Notes: generated by a model from the sequence alone, not told the origin. A stretch of DNA of 64,000 bases from Olsenella_L sp051876355 (GCA_051876355.1 JBJEHU010000047.1:20232-84231); one strand, 5' to 3'. Numbered from the stretch's first letter, positions 43,736 to 53,024 are shown. Program-made: numbers and translations.

Positions 43736-45379
43736 ATGTCGGCTACGAAATCTGATGCTCAGAAGGCATCGTTGGGGGAGACGGAAGGCGTGCAGGACGG
43801 CATGAACCGTGCCAAGATGTACCAGCTCGTCCTTTTCCCGTTCAACAACGGAGCGACGAACGTCTACTACGTCCTCCTCATGAACTACATCGCATATTAC
43901 GCTGAGGGCGTCCTGGGACTGCTCCTCGCATTCGCGACGACGATGGTCACCGTGACCCGTGCGCTCGACGCCTTCATCGATCCGGTCGTCGGCATGCTCA
44001 TCGACCGCACGCAGACGCGCTTCGGCAAGTTCCGCCCGTTCATGGTGCTCGGCAACCTTGTCATGATCGTGTCGTCGCTCTGTCTCTTCTATGGCACGCG
44101 CCTCATCCCGGCAGACAATGTCGCAATGCGCTACGTGGGATATACGTTCTTCTATATCCTCCTTATGGTCGGCTACTCGATTCAGACCTCCTGCACGCGC
44201 TCTGCCCAGACCTGCCTCACGAACGATCCGAAGCAGCGCCCGACGTTCACGCTCTTCAACACGATTGCCTCTCTTGTCGGCATGGGCGTAACGATGGCAG
44301 TGGCATCGCTCGTCGGCGGCGTCGTCGGCTTCCGCACGGAGCAGTTCTTCAATATCCTGATTCCGCTCGTTATCTGCCTCTCTGCAGCGCTCACCGCTCT
44401 TGCCGTCATCGGCATTGCCGGCAAGGACAGGCCGGAGTTCTGGGGCCTCGCAGGTGGCCAGCAGCAGGCGAAGCTCAAGGTGCATGACTACGTCCAGATC
44501 TTCAAGCACAACAAGGAGCTCCAGCGCCTCATCGTCGCTGCATCCGGCACGAAGTTCGCGTTCGCCGTCGCGACGAACACGTCTGTCGGCATCCTGCTCT
44601 ACAGCTGCATGATGGGCAACTACAACGGCCTCTATCTGCCGATGTATGTGCTCGGCTATGTGTTCTCGGCACCGTTCTTCCTGGGAGGACTGCGTCTTTC
44701 ACAGAAGCAGGGCCAGAAGAAGACGCTCGTCACGTTCACGAGCCTGGCGCTTCTGCTCTACATCGGCGTCTGCGTGCTGCTCATGATGTGGCAGCCAGGC
44801 AACCCCGCGCTCACGCTCTCGATCTTCTCGACGGATGGCGGCTTCCATCTGACGCTCAACGCCTACACGATTGCCTTCATTCTGCTCTACGGCCTGGGAT
44901 ACGGCGCCTACTACTCGACGGCAGACATGGCCATCCCGATGATTGCCGATGTCTCCGACTACGAGATGTTCCGTTCCGGCAACTATGCGCCGGGCGTCAT
45001 CGGCACGCTGTTCTCGTTCGTGGACAAGCTCGTGAGCTCGCTCTCCACGACGGTCGTCGGCTTCGCGCTCCTGGCAGTCGGCCTCAATCACCTGCCGGAT
45101 ACGACGACGGCCTATGTGCCGGGCATGAAGGGCCTCACGATCGTGCTCTTCTGCGTCATCCCGATGATCGCCTGGGTGTTCACGCTCCTTGCCATGAAGC
45201 GCTACACGCTCTCCGGCAAGCGCATGGAGGAGATCCAGGCCGTGAACGGCGCCCGCAAGCTCGCTATCGAGGGCGGCATGTCCGTCGAGGATGCAATGGA
45301 GAAGTGGAAGACTGCGGCGGATGTCGAAGGCTTCAAAGGCGACTCAGCTGCTCTAGAGGCTGCAGAAGCCCAGAAATAG
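43736..45379 (+). CDS. GPH-family sugar:cation symporter (MelB-like)
   Basis: This 12-helix transporter (547 aa) of the glycoside-pentoside-hexuronide family carries the signature ALDAFIDPVVGMLIDRTQTRFGKFRPFMVLG near residue 80. The family imports glycosides or hexuronides with H+ or Na+. The C-terminal cytoplasmic tail is about 50 residues and acidic. I chose the ATG at 43736 (GAGAG upstream). Lying between two GH3 genes and downstream of GH2 and uxuBA, it is a good candidate for uptake of the released glycosides or uronides. Confidence 0.9.
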   Translation: MSATKSDAQKASLGETEGVQDGMNRAKMYQLVLFPFNNGATNVYYVLLMNYIAYYAEGVLGLLLAFATTMVTVTRALDAFIDPVVGMLIDRTQTRFGKFRPFMVLGNLVMIVSSLCLFYGTRLIPADNVAMRYVGYTFFYILLMVGYSIQTSCTRSAQTCLTNDPKQRPTFTLFNTIASLVGMGVTMAVASLVGGVVGFRTEQFFNILIPLVICLSAALTALAVIGIAGKDRPEFWGLAGGQQQAKLKVHDYVQIFKHNKELQRLIVAASGTKFAFAVATNTSVGILLYSCMMGNYNGLYLPMYVLGYVFSAPFFLGGLRLSQKQGQKKTLVTFTSLALLLYIGVCVLLMMWQPGNPALTLSIFSTDGGFHLTLNAYTIAFILLYGLGYGAYYSTADMAIPMIADVSDYEMFRSGNYAPGVIGTLFSFVDKLVSSLSTTVVGFALLAVGLNHLPDTTTAYVPGMKGLTIVLFCVIPMIAWVFTLLAMKRYTLSGKRMEEIQAVNGARKLAIEGGMSVEDAMEKWKTAADVEGFKGDSAALEAAEAQK

Positions 45380-45415
45380 CAGGACAGGTGGATTGAGGGA
45401 CGAAAGGAGATAGCA

Positions 45416-48400
45416 GTGTCAGCAGAAAAGAAGCGGAAGGACCAGAAGAAGAAGCGGCCGAAGAAGCCCCATGTGGTGCTCTTCAGCATCCTTTCCGTCA
45501 TCACGGTGGTCTTCGCTCTGGCTTTCGGCGTCGTGATTCCGAAGATTGCAAGCGGCTTCGAGACCATCATCAATGTCTACACGAAGACCGACCCGACGAC
45601 CGTAACGCCTGCGCGTTCCGATACGGACAACCAGTACTACACAGCCACGTATTCGGATGAGGACCGCGCAAGCAAGGAAGCGGAGGTGGCAGAGGAGGTC
45701 GAGGCAGAAGGCACGACGCTTCTCTCGAACAATAACAATGCGCTGCCGCTGGCAGCCGGCTCGAAGGTGAGCCTCTTCAGCCGCTCTTCCGTCGATCTCC
45801 TCTACGGTGGCACGGGCTCGAGCTCGTCCGATTCCTCGAAGTTCCCGACGCTCAAGGATGCGCTCGAGCGCGAGGGCATCAGCGTGAACGACACGCTCTG
45901 GAACTTCTATACCTCTGACGATATCGCAAGCCAGTACAAGCGCTCTGTCGCCGACGTCAAGACCTCTTCCGACAACCCGACGAAGGCCCTGCCCGAGTTC
46001 GGCGCGAACGAGGTGCCTTGGGCTACCGTCGAGGACGGTGCCGGCTCCTCCTTCGCAGACTACGGCGATGCAGCCATCTATGTGATCAGCCGTTCCGGCG
46101 GCGAGGGCGCAGACCTGCCCGACGCCGACGAGTCTCTCGGCATTCCCTACAACTCCGGCGTGGACGGCGACTACCTCGAGCTCTCCCAGGAGGAGAAGGA
46201 CAACCTCGCAGGCCTCAAGGCACTCAAGGACCAGGGCGTCTTCAAGCGCATCATCGTGCTCTTCAACACGTCGAACGCTCCTGACTGCGACTTCCTGTTC
46301 CCGGACAAGTGTGGCGTCGATTACGGCATCGATGCAGCCGTGTGGATTGGCCTTCCGGGCCAGGGCGGCATCTACGGCGTCGCTGACGTGCTCTCCGGCT
46401 CCGTCAATCCGTCGGGCTCCCTCGTGGACACCTATGCGATGGATGCCCAGTCGAACCCCTCGACGAGGAACCTCTACGGCCAGAAGTATGCCAATGCCGA
46501 TGAGGCGGGCCTCCAGTACCAGGAGGACGGCGAGCGCGACTTCTACGACGTGAACAACACGTACAACGTCTATCAGGAGGGCATCTACGTCGGCTACCGC
46601 TACTATGAGACGCGCTACGAGGATGCTGTCATGGGCACCGGCAACGCCGGCGACTACTCCTGGGCTGACCAGGTCGCATTCCCGTTCGGCCACGGCCTTT
46701 CCTACACGACGTTCGGCTACTCGAACTACACGGTCATACCTGACGGCAACGACTTCGATGTCAGCGTGACGGTCACGAACACTGGCTCAGTTGCTGGCAA
46801 GAAAGCCGTCCAGGTCTATGCCCAGAGCCCGTACACGGACTACGACAAGGCAAACGGCGTCGAGAAGGCATCTGCCGAGCTCGTCGGCTTCTCGAAGACG
46901 AAGCTCCTCGAGCCGGGCGAGTCCCAGACCGTGACCATCAAGGTCGACAAGGCAGATCTTGCCTCCTACGATTCCAATGCCGCAAAGACCTACATCCTCG
47001 ATGCAGGCGACTACTACCTGACCGTTGCTGACGACGCACATGCCGCTGTGAACAACTTCCTCGCCCAGAAGGGCTATACGCCGGAGAACACGGCAGGGAA
47101 GATGACGGCAGCAGGAGACACGTCGCTCGTCTGGACGTGGACGAACGCTTCCTTCGACGACAAGACCTGCGCCACGAGCGAGGCTACGGGCGCCCAGATC
47201 ACGAACCTCTTCGACGAGGCAGATCCGAACAAGAGCTCCGTCTCTCCGTCCAAGGTCACCTGGCTCAGCCGTTCCGACTGGGAAGGCACCTACCCGACTG
47301 TCCAGAAGGGCTGGGTCGCCTCCGATGCCCTCGTCGATGCGCTCAAGTACACGACGTATCAGAAGGGCTCCGAAGACGCAACGATGCCGACGACGGGCGC
47401 GAAGAACGGAAAGCAGCTCATCCAGATGATGGGCCTTGCCTACGACGATCCTGCCTGGGATGACCTCCTCGACCAGCTCTCGGTCGACGATATGATCAAG
47501 CTCGTCTGCTGCGGCTTCCACCAGACGAACAATGTCGCAAGCGTAGGACTGCCGATGACAAGGGAAGAGAACGGCTCGACCGGCCTCACGGCTTCCATCC
47601 TCGGCGGCAGCTCGGCTATGACCTACACGTCTGCGGACGTTATGGCAGCAACCATGAACAAGGATCTCATCAACGAGATGGGTACCCTCATGGGCGAGGA
47701 CTTCCTTGTGAACGGCTATAGCGGCGTCTATGGCCCGGGCATCAACGTCCACCGCTCGCCATATGGCGGACGCAACTTCGAGTACTACTCCGAGGACCCC
47801 TACGTCGCAGGCGAGATCTGCGCGTCCGAGATCCAGGGCATCCAGTCCAAGGGCGTCATGGTGTTCGAGAAGCATGTTGCCCTGAACGATGCAGAGACCT
47901 ACCGCATGGGCATCAGCATCTGGTCCAACGAGCAGGCTATCCGCGAGATCTACCTCAAGTGCGCAGCAAAGGGCATCACCGAGGGCGGCGCCCAGGGCAT
48001 CATGAGTGGCTTCAACCGTCTCGGTGCCGAGTGGTGCGGCGAGTCCAAGGCTCTCATGACCGACTTCCTGCGTGGCGAGTGCGGCATGAAGGGCATCGCG
48101 ATCACTGACATGAGCGCGTACTCGAAGTACATGGACACGCCTGACGGCCTCCTGGCCGGCACAGACCTTTGGGACAACATGATGTTCAACAAGGTCCGTG
48201 GCCCCGAGCTCAAGAAGTACGCTGACGATCCTGCCATCGTCTCCGCCATGCGCGAAGCAAGCCACCGCATCCTCTACTCCGTCGTGAACTCCAACGCGAT
48301 GAACGGCATCGCGCCGACGGCCAAGGTCGGAAGCAGCATGCCGTGGTACTACAAGATCGTCTACGGCGTGGCAGCAGTCTTCGTCCTGCTCTCTGTCCTC

Positions 48401-48508
48401 AACATCCGTCGCCTCGTCAAGGGCGTGAAGATGAAGAAGGCAGCGCGTCTCGCGGCAGCACCGGCTGCAGCAAATGATTCCTCCGTGGATGACCCTGCAA
48501 AGAAGTAG
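45416..48508 (+). CDS. Circularly permuted GH3 glycosidase anchored at both ends
   Basis: This 1030-residue protein has a Lys-rich start and membrane helix (VLFSILSVITVVFALAFGVVI), then GH3-C (EAEGTTLLSNNNNALPLAAGSKVSLF), an FnIII-like domain (GHGLSYTTFGYSNYTV; TVTNTGSVAGKKAVQVYAQ) and the barrel last (GPGINVHRSPYGGRNFEYYSEDP, EKHVALNDAET) with the putative nucleophile Asp in GIAITDMSAY. A second membrane helix (YYKIVYGVAAVFVLLSVLNI) ends the protein. It starts at GTG with AAAGGAG before it, 36 bases after the symporter gene, so it is probably in the same operon. Confidence 0.9.
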   Translation: MSAEKKRKDQKKKRPKKPHVVLFSILSVITVVFALAFGVVIPKIASGFETIINVYTKTDPTTVTPARSDTDNQYYTATYSDEDRASKEAEVAEEVEAEGTTLLSNNNNALPLAAGSKVSLFSRSSVDLLYGGTGSSSSDSSKFPTLKDALEREGISVNDTLWNFYTSDDIASQYKRSVADVKTSSDNPTKALPEFGANEVPWATVEDGAGSSFADYGDAAIYVISRSGGEGADLPDADESLGIPYNSGVDGDYLELSQEEKDNLAGLKALKDQGVFKRIIVLFNTSNAPDCDFLFPDKCGVDYGIDAAVWIGLPGQGGIYGVADVLSGSVNPSGSLVDTYAMDAQSNPSTRNLYGQKYANADEAGLQYQEDGERDFYDVNNTYNVYQEGIYVGYRYYETRYEDAVMGTGNAGDYSWADQVAFPFGHGLSYTTFGYSNYTVIPDGNDFDVSVTVTNTGSVAGKKAVQVYAQSPYTDYDKANGVEKASAELVGFSKTKLLEPGESQTVTIKVDKADLASYDSNAAKTYILDAGDYYLTVADDAHAAVNNFLAQKGYTPENTAGKMTAAGDTSLVWTWTNASFDDKTCATSEATGAQITNLFDEADPNKSSVSPSKVTWLSRSDWEGTYPTVQKGWVASDALVDALKYTTYQKGSEDATMPTTGAKNGKQLIQMMGLAYDDPAWDDLLDQLSVDDMIKLVCCGFHQTNNVASVGLPMTREENGSTGLTASILGGSSAMTYTSADVMAATMNKDLINEMGTLMGEDFLVNGYSGVYGPGINVHRSPYGGRNFEYYSEDPYVAGEICASEIQGIQSKGVMVFEKHVALNDAETYRMGISIWSNEQAIREIYLKCAAKGITEGGAQGIMSGFNRLGAEWCGESKALMTDFLRGECGMKGIAITDMSAYSKYMDTPDGLLAGTDLWDNMMFNKVRGPELKKYADDPAIVSAMREASHRILYSVVNSNAMNGIAPTAKVGSSMPWYYKIVYGVAAVFVLLSVLNIRRLVKGVKMKKAARLAAAPAAANDSSVDDPAKK

Positions 48509-48524
48509 CAGCCAGGGCAGATGA

Positions 48525-48560
48525 GGCTGGCGGCGTCCTCTCCCACCCATGCCGCCAGCC
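48525..48560 (+). terminator. Hairpin after the second GH3 gene
   Basis: A perfect 10-bp stem (arm GGCTGGCGGC) has a 16-base loop and no T run after it, so termination is only probable. Confidence 0.5.
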
Positions 48561-48701
48561 GATGCTGCAAGATCCATGAATCTGATTCCATCCATCTTTT
48601 CCTTTCCCGTCCGGAGGAGCATGGTGCATGTGCGCTGTGCCCCTCTGCTCGTATGGAGGGAGGGAAGAGGCGAGAACATAGCGGGAGCCAGGAGATTGGC
48701 T

Positions 48702-48725
48702 GAGCACCGCTCTCGTAAAGCGGGG
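48702..48725 (+). repeat. 24-bp partial copy of the tRNA-Thr anticodon arm
   Basis: Bases 48702-48725 are identical to 48883-48906, the anticodon arm and edges of the tRNA-Thr gene downstream. The rest of the tRNA is not preserved here. This is a pseudo-tRNA scar or an old attachment site. The remainder of the 350-base gap 48509-48861 holds no gene I can support. Confidence 0.75.
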
Positions 48726-48791
48726 ATCGCTGGATACGGATGGACAAACAGTGCCTGAAACGAAGAAATTTGAAAAGGGGCAAAATAATGC

Positions 48792-48820
48792 TTGCATCTT
48801 TGGGTCCACATCCGTACTAT
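48792..48820 (+). promoter_or_regulatory. Promoter of the tRNA-Thr gene
   Basis: TTGCAT and TACTAT are separated by exactly 17 bases, 41 bases upstream of the tRNA. Confidence 0.7.
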
Positions 48821-48861
48821 TAAAAAGCACGCGTTGAGACAACGTCTTGCGCGAATGCGAG

Positions 48862-48937
48862 GCCAGCTTAGCTCAGTTGGTAGAGCACCGCTCTCGTAAA
48901 GCGGGGGTCATCAGTTCGAGTCTGATAGCTGGCTCCA
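48862..48937 (+). tRNA. tRNA-Thr (anticodon CGT)
   Basis: A full cloverleaf can be drawn: acceptor GCCAGCT pairs with AGCTGGC, D arm GCTC/GAGC, anticodon arm CCGCT/AGCGG with loop CTCGTAA (anticodon CGT, reads ACG), and T arm ATCAG/CTGAT with loop TTCGAGT. The discriminator is T, and CCA is encoded. Confidence 0.97.
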
Positions 48938-48948
48938 TTGCAAAATAG

Positions 48949-48989
48949 CAGCTCAGAGGCTATATAAGCTTCTGAGCTGTTTTCTTTTT
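48949..48989 (+). terminator. Intrinsic terminator of the tRNA gene
   Basis: A 12-bp stem with one G-T pair (arm CAGCTCAGAGGC) and a 7-base loop is followed by TTTTCTTTTT. The rest of the 260 bases up to the next gene contains nothing I can name. Confidence 0.92.
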
Positions 48990-49248
48990 CGATGTTGAAA
49001 ATGGCCTCGCGCAACCACCAAGCAACTAGGGTTATAGGACAAAACGTGTTGCTGCCGTGCCTGTCTTTCTGCAGGCAGGGCATGGTTTTCCATCGTCTTA
49101 AGCTGCCGCGGCGGATGCTCGCTCTCTGCCCAATCTGGCGAAGCCGTGGAGGAGCGGCATCGGGTTCGTTACAGATTCTGCCGGATGGCTCCTGGACGCG
49201 TAAGGTGCTTTGCCGTGGATGATATGCACCTTGGCAGAAAGAGGCATC

Positions 49249-49956
49249 GTGAAGGCAGGGTATCTCGAGTGTGAACGCAGGTATACGTTCTGGCTTCTGA
49301 TTTTCGTGGCAGGCTGGTATGGCGCCTACACGTTCTTCCTGCGCGGCGGCGTCTTCTGCAATGCGCAGACCGCAAATGTCGTCCTCTTTGCGATGGCGCT
49401 TGGCACACGCCAGTGGCTCAATGCCGCCTATCTGCTGCTTCCCATCAGTGCGTACTTCTTCGGTTCCTTCCTCTCTGAATGGATGGGCAAGACCATAAAG
49501 CGCATGCACTTCCTGCGCTGGGATACGCTTCTCATCGCCCTCGAGATCCTCATGGTCATCTTCCTCGCCCTCATGCCGGCGGACTGGCCTGACCAGATCT
49601 GCCAGGTGACCCTGAACTTCGTCTGTGCCATGCAGTTCAATACGTACCGCCAGATGGAAGGCGTGCCTGCTGCCACGACGTTCGTGACGAACCATATCCG
49701 CCAGATCGGATCGAACCTCGCAAAGCTCATCAGGCATCCTGAAGACCATGGGCTGCGCCGCAAGCTCAAGGTGCATACATCGCTCCTGCTCTGCTTTACG
49801 GCAGGAGCTGTCGTCTCTACCATGCTCTGCGAGGCGTTCTCCTATATGTCGCTCCTGGGTGCCCTGATTCCTCTCGGCTGCACGCTCGTCCGTCTGGTCC
49901 ACGCCGACCTCGTGCTCGAGCGTGGACAGCTCGATGTCGTGCCACACGGACATTAG
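49249..49956 (+). CDS. DUF1275 (YoaK-type) membrane protein
   Basis: The product (235 aa) has six hydrophobic segments and the DUF1275 features FVAGWYGAYTFFLRGGVFCNAQTANVVLFAMAL near the start and the AMQFNTYRQMEGVPAATTFVTNHIRQ segment in the middle. The family's role is unknown. I chose GTG at 49249 because AAGAGG lies four bases before it; an ATG ten codons upstream has no such site. It is not obviously in an operon. Confidence 0.8.
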   Translation: MKAGYLECERRYTFWLLIFVAGWYGAYTFFLRGGVFCNAQTANVVLFAMALGTRQWLNAAYLLLPISAYFFGSFLSEWMGKTIKRMHFLRWDTLLIALEILMVIFLALMPADWPDQICQVTLNFVCAMQFNTYRQMEGVPAATTFVTNHIRQIGSNLAKLIRHPEDHGLRRKLKVHTSLLLCFTAGAVVSTMLCEAFSYMSLLGALIPLGCTLVRLVHADLVLERGQLDVVPHGH

Positions 49957-50087
49957 GAAAGCGGTGCTTCCCTGAGACAGGGACATAAGGCAGCTCTTCC
50001 GGTAGTGGCGCTACCATAAATGTGCCTTGTCTGGCAGCAGTTCCCTTCCGCATCCATGATGGATGCATCAGAGGAAGGGGCTTCGCT

Positions 50088-51004
50088 ATGTCCGATGCTG
50101 TCGTTATCATCTCAAGCCAGATCGCTATCATGTTCCTGCTCATTGCAGTAGGCTTTGCGCTCTATCGGGTGAAGTTCCTGAATGACGCTGGCGTCTTGCA
50201 GATGACGACCTTGTGCTCTATGTCGCAAATCCCATCCTCATTGCAGAGGCGCTCATGAGGCCCTTCGATGCAGCGCTCCTTCTGGATGCTGCCTGGGTCG
50301 CCTTGGGCACCGCCATCCTTCTTGCTGCATCGTTTGCCGTGATATGGGTGGCGTATGGCAGAAGCAGAGATGCTGTCGCAGATGTCGGGCACTTCTCGAC
50401 GATGTTCACGAATGCGGGCTTCATCGGCATTCCGCTTGCCCAGGCGGTCGTAGGGGCTGACGGCGTCTTCTTCATCGCTGTCGCCAATACGGTCCAGACC
50501 TTCCTGATCTGGACGTATGGCGTGTGGCTGTATTCGCATGACAGAGATGATATCGAACCGAAGCGCGTGCTCACGAATCCCGCCATCATCGCTATCGCCC
50601 TCGGTCTCATCTGCTTCGTCTCCTCATGGCAGCCGCCCCAGATCGTCCTGTCTGCCTTGAATGACCTCGGAAGCCTCAATACCGGTCTTGTGATGCTCGT
50701 GCTTGGCGCCTATCTCGGAGCTGTCGATCTGGGCTCCATCCTGCGCTGCCGCGCCTCCTGGAAGGCGAGCCTCCTGCGCCTTGTCGCAATGCCGCTTGCT
50801 GCTGTTGCGCTTGTCCGCGTCCTGCTAGGAAGTGCCGCAGCATCGCTCATGCTTGTGATGTATGAGGCAATGCCTGCAGCCGTCATGGCATCGCTTCTGG
50901 CACAGCGCGTCGGCGGGGATGGAGAGTATGCAGCAGGTGTCGTGGCGCTCTCGACGCTGCTCTCGCTCTTCACCCTGCCCTCGATGCTCCTGCTTGCGTT
51001 CTAA
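50088..51004 (+). pseudogene. AEC (auxin efflux carrier-type) permease, frameshifted
   Basis: The first frame codes MSDAVVIISSQIAIMFLLIAVGFALYRVKFLND and then leaves the family at base 50,213. The next frame resumes with LYVANPILIAEALMRPFD and continues to the end with ten-helix AEC features (FSTMFTNAGFIGIPLAQAVVG). One missing base, probably a G in the TTG-GTG junction, explains the break. GAGGAAGGGG precedes the ATG. Rejoined, the product would be about 305 aa, normal for the family. It is either a recent pseudogene or a sequencing error. Confidence 0.82.
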
Positions 51005-51096
51005 ATGCTCGCTAAGATGCGGAGAGGTTGTATAAACGCTTATTGGTACGGGAGGCATATGCATTGTGCGCAGGACTTCCTGGATTTCGGATGTCG

Positions 51097-51102
51097 TATA
51101 AT
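51097..51102 (+). promoter_or_regulatory. Candidate -10 of the toxin-antitoxin operon
   Basis: A perfect TATAAT stands 32 bases before the antitoxin ATG. No clear -35 is seen. Confidence 0.5.
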
Positions 51103-51134
51103 AAGGCCACAGATAGTGGAAATAAGGAGGACTG

Positions 51135-51404
51135 ATGGCAATCTCTGTTCCAATCCGTGACCTCAAGAACACTGCAGCATTTGCTAAAACGGTCAAGGAA
51201 TCCTCGCAGCCAGTTACCGTAACGCGCAATGGATATGACGAATTTGTTGTTATGCGTAGCTCGGATTATGAACAGATGGTTGAAGAGCTCGCTAAGGCGA
51301 AACTTCTGAGAGTGCTGGCCGAGGCCGAACGAGACTACCGGGACGGCAATTTCGTAGATGAGCCTGTGTTTGTCCAACAGATACGAGCTAAATATGGGCT
51401 TTAA
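51135..51404 (+). CDS. Phd/YefM-type antitoxin
   Basis: The 89-residue protein has the Phd/YefM start ISVPIRDLKNTAAFAKTVKESSQPVTVTRNGYDEFVVMRSSDYEQM, which forms the DNA-binding dimer, and an acidic C-terminal tail that would wrap the toxin. AAGGAGG is four bases before the ATG. It overlaps the toxin gene by eleven bases. Lower G+C than the surroundings suggests horizontal transfer. Confidence 0.9.
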   Translation: MAISVPIRDLKNTAAFAKTVKESSQPVTVTRNGYDEFVVMRSSDYEQMVEELAKAKLLRVLAEAERDYRDGNFVDEPVFVQQIRAKYGL

Positions 51405-51699
51405 GTGCATCCTGCTGCCGCAGGCGCAACTGGACTACGAGAGCATCGTGCGCTATCTTGCCGTAGATTTGGCTAGCCCGCAAGCTGCTGGTCACTTTGT
51501 GGATGAATTCGACAAGCAGGCAGCCCTCGTGTGCAGCCATCCAGATATGTATGCGCTTAGCCGTATACCTGAAGTAGCTCGCCATGGATGGCGACCGATG
51601 CGAATCATGCGCTATGTAGCTTTGTATTCAGTTCGAGATGACAATATCGTAATCTCTCATATATTTCATCAGTCTCAAGACTATGCACGCCTTGTTTAG
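51394..51699 (+). CDS. RelE/ParE-type toxin
   Basis: The 101-residue protein shows the RelE/ParE fold pattern: FKCILLPQAQLDYESIVRYLAVDL, a helix pair, then RMRIMRY-like strand MRIMRYVALYSVRDDNIVISHIFHQSQDYARLV. RelE toxins cut mRNA on the ribosome, ParE toxins block gyrase; the sequence does not decide. It starts inside the antitoxin stop region, the usual antitoxin-first arrangement. Confidence 0.88.
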   Translation: MGFKCILLPQAQLDYESIVRYLAVDLASPQAAGHFVDEFDKQAALVCSHPDMYALSRIPEVARHGWRPMRIMRYVALYSVRDDNIVISHIFHQSQDYARLV

Positions 51700-51739
51700 T
51701 GCACCTGCAAATCGATACCTGCGAGCTTCAAGCCTTCTC

Positions 51740-51898
51740 CAGCGTCTTGATAAGCTCCTTGTTGTGAAGGCTGTTCGCATGGTTATTGGAGAAAGCGATG
51801 CTGTAGACGCAGTTCAGGACATAGTCCGGGCAAATCTGCGGACACGTTCGAGGTCCGCTGCAAGCTCGATGCGGAAATCGCTCTAGCCCTCGCAGCCT
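51740..51898 (-). pseudogene. Remnant of an RpiR-family regulator gene
   Basis: Bases 51740-51837 match the 3' part of the intact regulator gene at about 52190-52290, and 51842-51898 match about 52797-52853, in the same orientation. About 500 bases between the two blocks are missing. No open frame remains. Confidence 0.8.
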
Positions 51899-52072
51899 CC
51901 CTTCCCTTCCTCATCATGGTTGGTGTCCACACGGTCTTCAGCCCCTTCATGGTCCAGCTTCTCCAGAACCCGGGCTTTGATGGCCTCTTCCGTCCGGCAC
52001 TCCTGCTCCACAATATAGCTGAGGGCGGCGCCTACCTCGCTGTCGCAGCCTGCACGAAGGATGCCAAGTTCA
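51899..52072 (+). pseudogene. Remnant of a PTS beta-glucoside EIIC gene
   Basis: About 170 bases match the intact PTS gene at roughly 54120-54295, including the segment coding LIMVGVHTVFSPFMVQLLQNPG. It is joined directly to the regulator remnant, so promoter and first two thirds of the gene are deleted. The rest of the gap to 52163 holds only short inverted repeats. Confidence 0.82.
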
Positions 52073-52163
52073 GTATTCCTATTCGGTCGAGTGCACGGCA
52101 GGGCAGGACAGAGACGCTGCCTCTGCCCTCATCAGTGAGATCAGTTGACAGGAGCGGAGCCTC

Positions 52164-53024
52164 TCAGGCTCCGAGCCCCGGTTCAAGCATCTCGATGAGG
52201 TCCTTGTTGTGCAGGTTGTTCGCGTAGTTCTTCGAGAATGCGATGCTGTAGACGCAGTTCAGGACATAGCGCAGGCAGGTCTGCGAGTAGAAGGTGGCGA
52301 CCTTGCCGTACTTGTTCTCTCGCAGAGGCACGACGACGGGAAAGTCGATGCCCGATGTCCTCTCTGCAATGGACGCACGCGATGATACAACAGCGATCCT
52401 GCAGTGGCGGTTGCGCAGGGTCTCGAGCTGCGTCTGGCACATGTCGAGCGTGTCGCCGCTATAGGTCACGAAGAGGGCGAGGTCTTTCTGCGTGGCATGG
52501 AAGGCAGCATCGTTCTGGAAGCGGTAGAGATCTGCCGGAAGGCACGTGACGCCGATCTTCGAGATGAGGGCAGCAAACGATGTCGCCGTGGCATAGGAGT
52601 CGCCGAGGCCGTAGTAGATGGTGGTGCGTGCTTCCGTCAGGGCCCTGGCTAGACGGCTTATCTGGTCGGGGTCGACTGCGGCATAGCAGTCCTCCACGGC
52701 CTTCTGCTGGAGCTTCGCGATGGCATCCATAGCGGCACGGGGGCTTACCTGTCCGTGGAACGGCTCATTCGGGTTCACGCTATGGACGTTCCTGCGTACA
52801 CGCTCGAGGTCTGCGGCAAGCTCGATGCGGAAGTCGCTCCAGCCTTCGCATCCTGCCTTGCGGCAGATGCGCATGATCGTACCGTTCGACTTGCCCGCCG
52901 CATCGGCAAGCTCGCGCATGCTCAAGTGGCAGGCCTCGTCGGCATGCCTCAGGATATAGCTGGCAAGCTCCTTCTCGGATGCCGTGAAGTCCTGTCCCTC
53001 TTTCAGGCTCTCGAGCACAGACAT
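52164..53024 (-). CDS. RpiR-family transcriptional regulator
   Basis: The protein (286 aa) has an N-terminal HTH of the RpiR type (EKELASYILRHADEACHLSMRELADAAGKSNGTIMRICRKAGCEGWSDF) and a C-terminal SIS sugar-phosphate domain (TTIYYGLGDSYATATSFAAL; FVTYSGDTLDM). It is divergent from the PTS-GH1 operon and likely responds to a phosphorylated sugar from it. I used the ATG at 53024 (MSVLESLKEG); a longer reading adds 28 unlikely residues. A decayed copy lies just downstream. Confidence 0.9.
   Translation of the reverse strand: MSVLESLKEGQDFTASEKELASYILRHADEACHLSMRELADAAGKSNGTIMRICRKAGCEGWSDFRIELAADLERVRRNVHSVNPNEPFHGQVSPRAAMDAIAKLQQKAVEDCYAAVDPDQISRLARALTEARTTIYYGLGDSYATATSFAALISKIGVTCLPADLYRFQNDAAFHATQKDLALFVTYSGDTLDMCQTQLETLRNRHCRIAVVSSRASIAERTSGIDFPVVVPLRENKYGKVATFYSQTCLRYVLNCVYSIAFSKNYANNLHNKDLIEMLEPGLGA

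Noticed and set aside
48868..49986. A minus-strand frame with a peptide containing YQTRTDDPRFTRAV
   Set aside because: This peptide is the well-known translation of a reversed tRNA gene; the tRNA-Thr lies there, and the rest is antisense to the DUF1275 gene.
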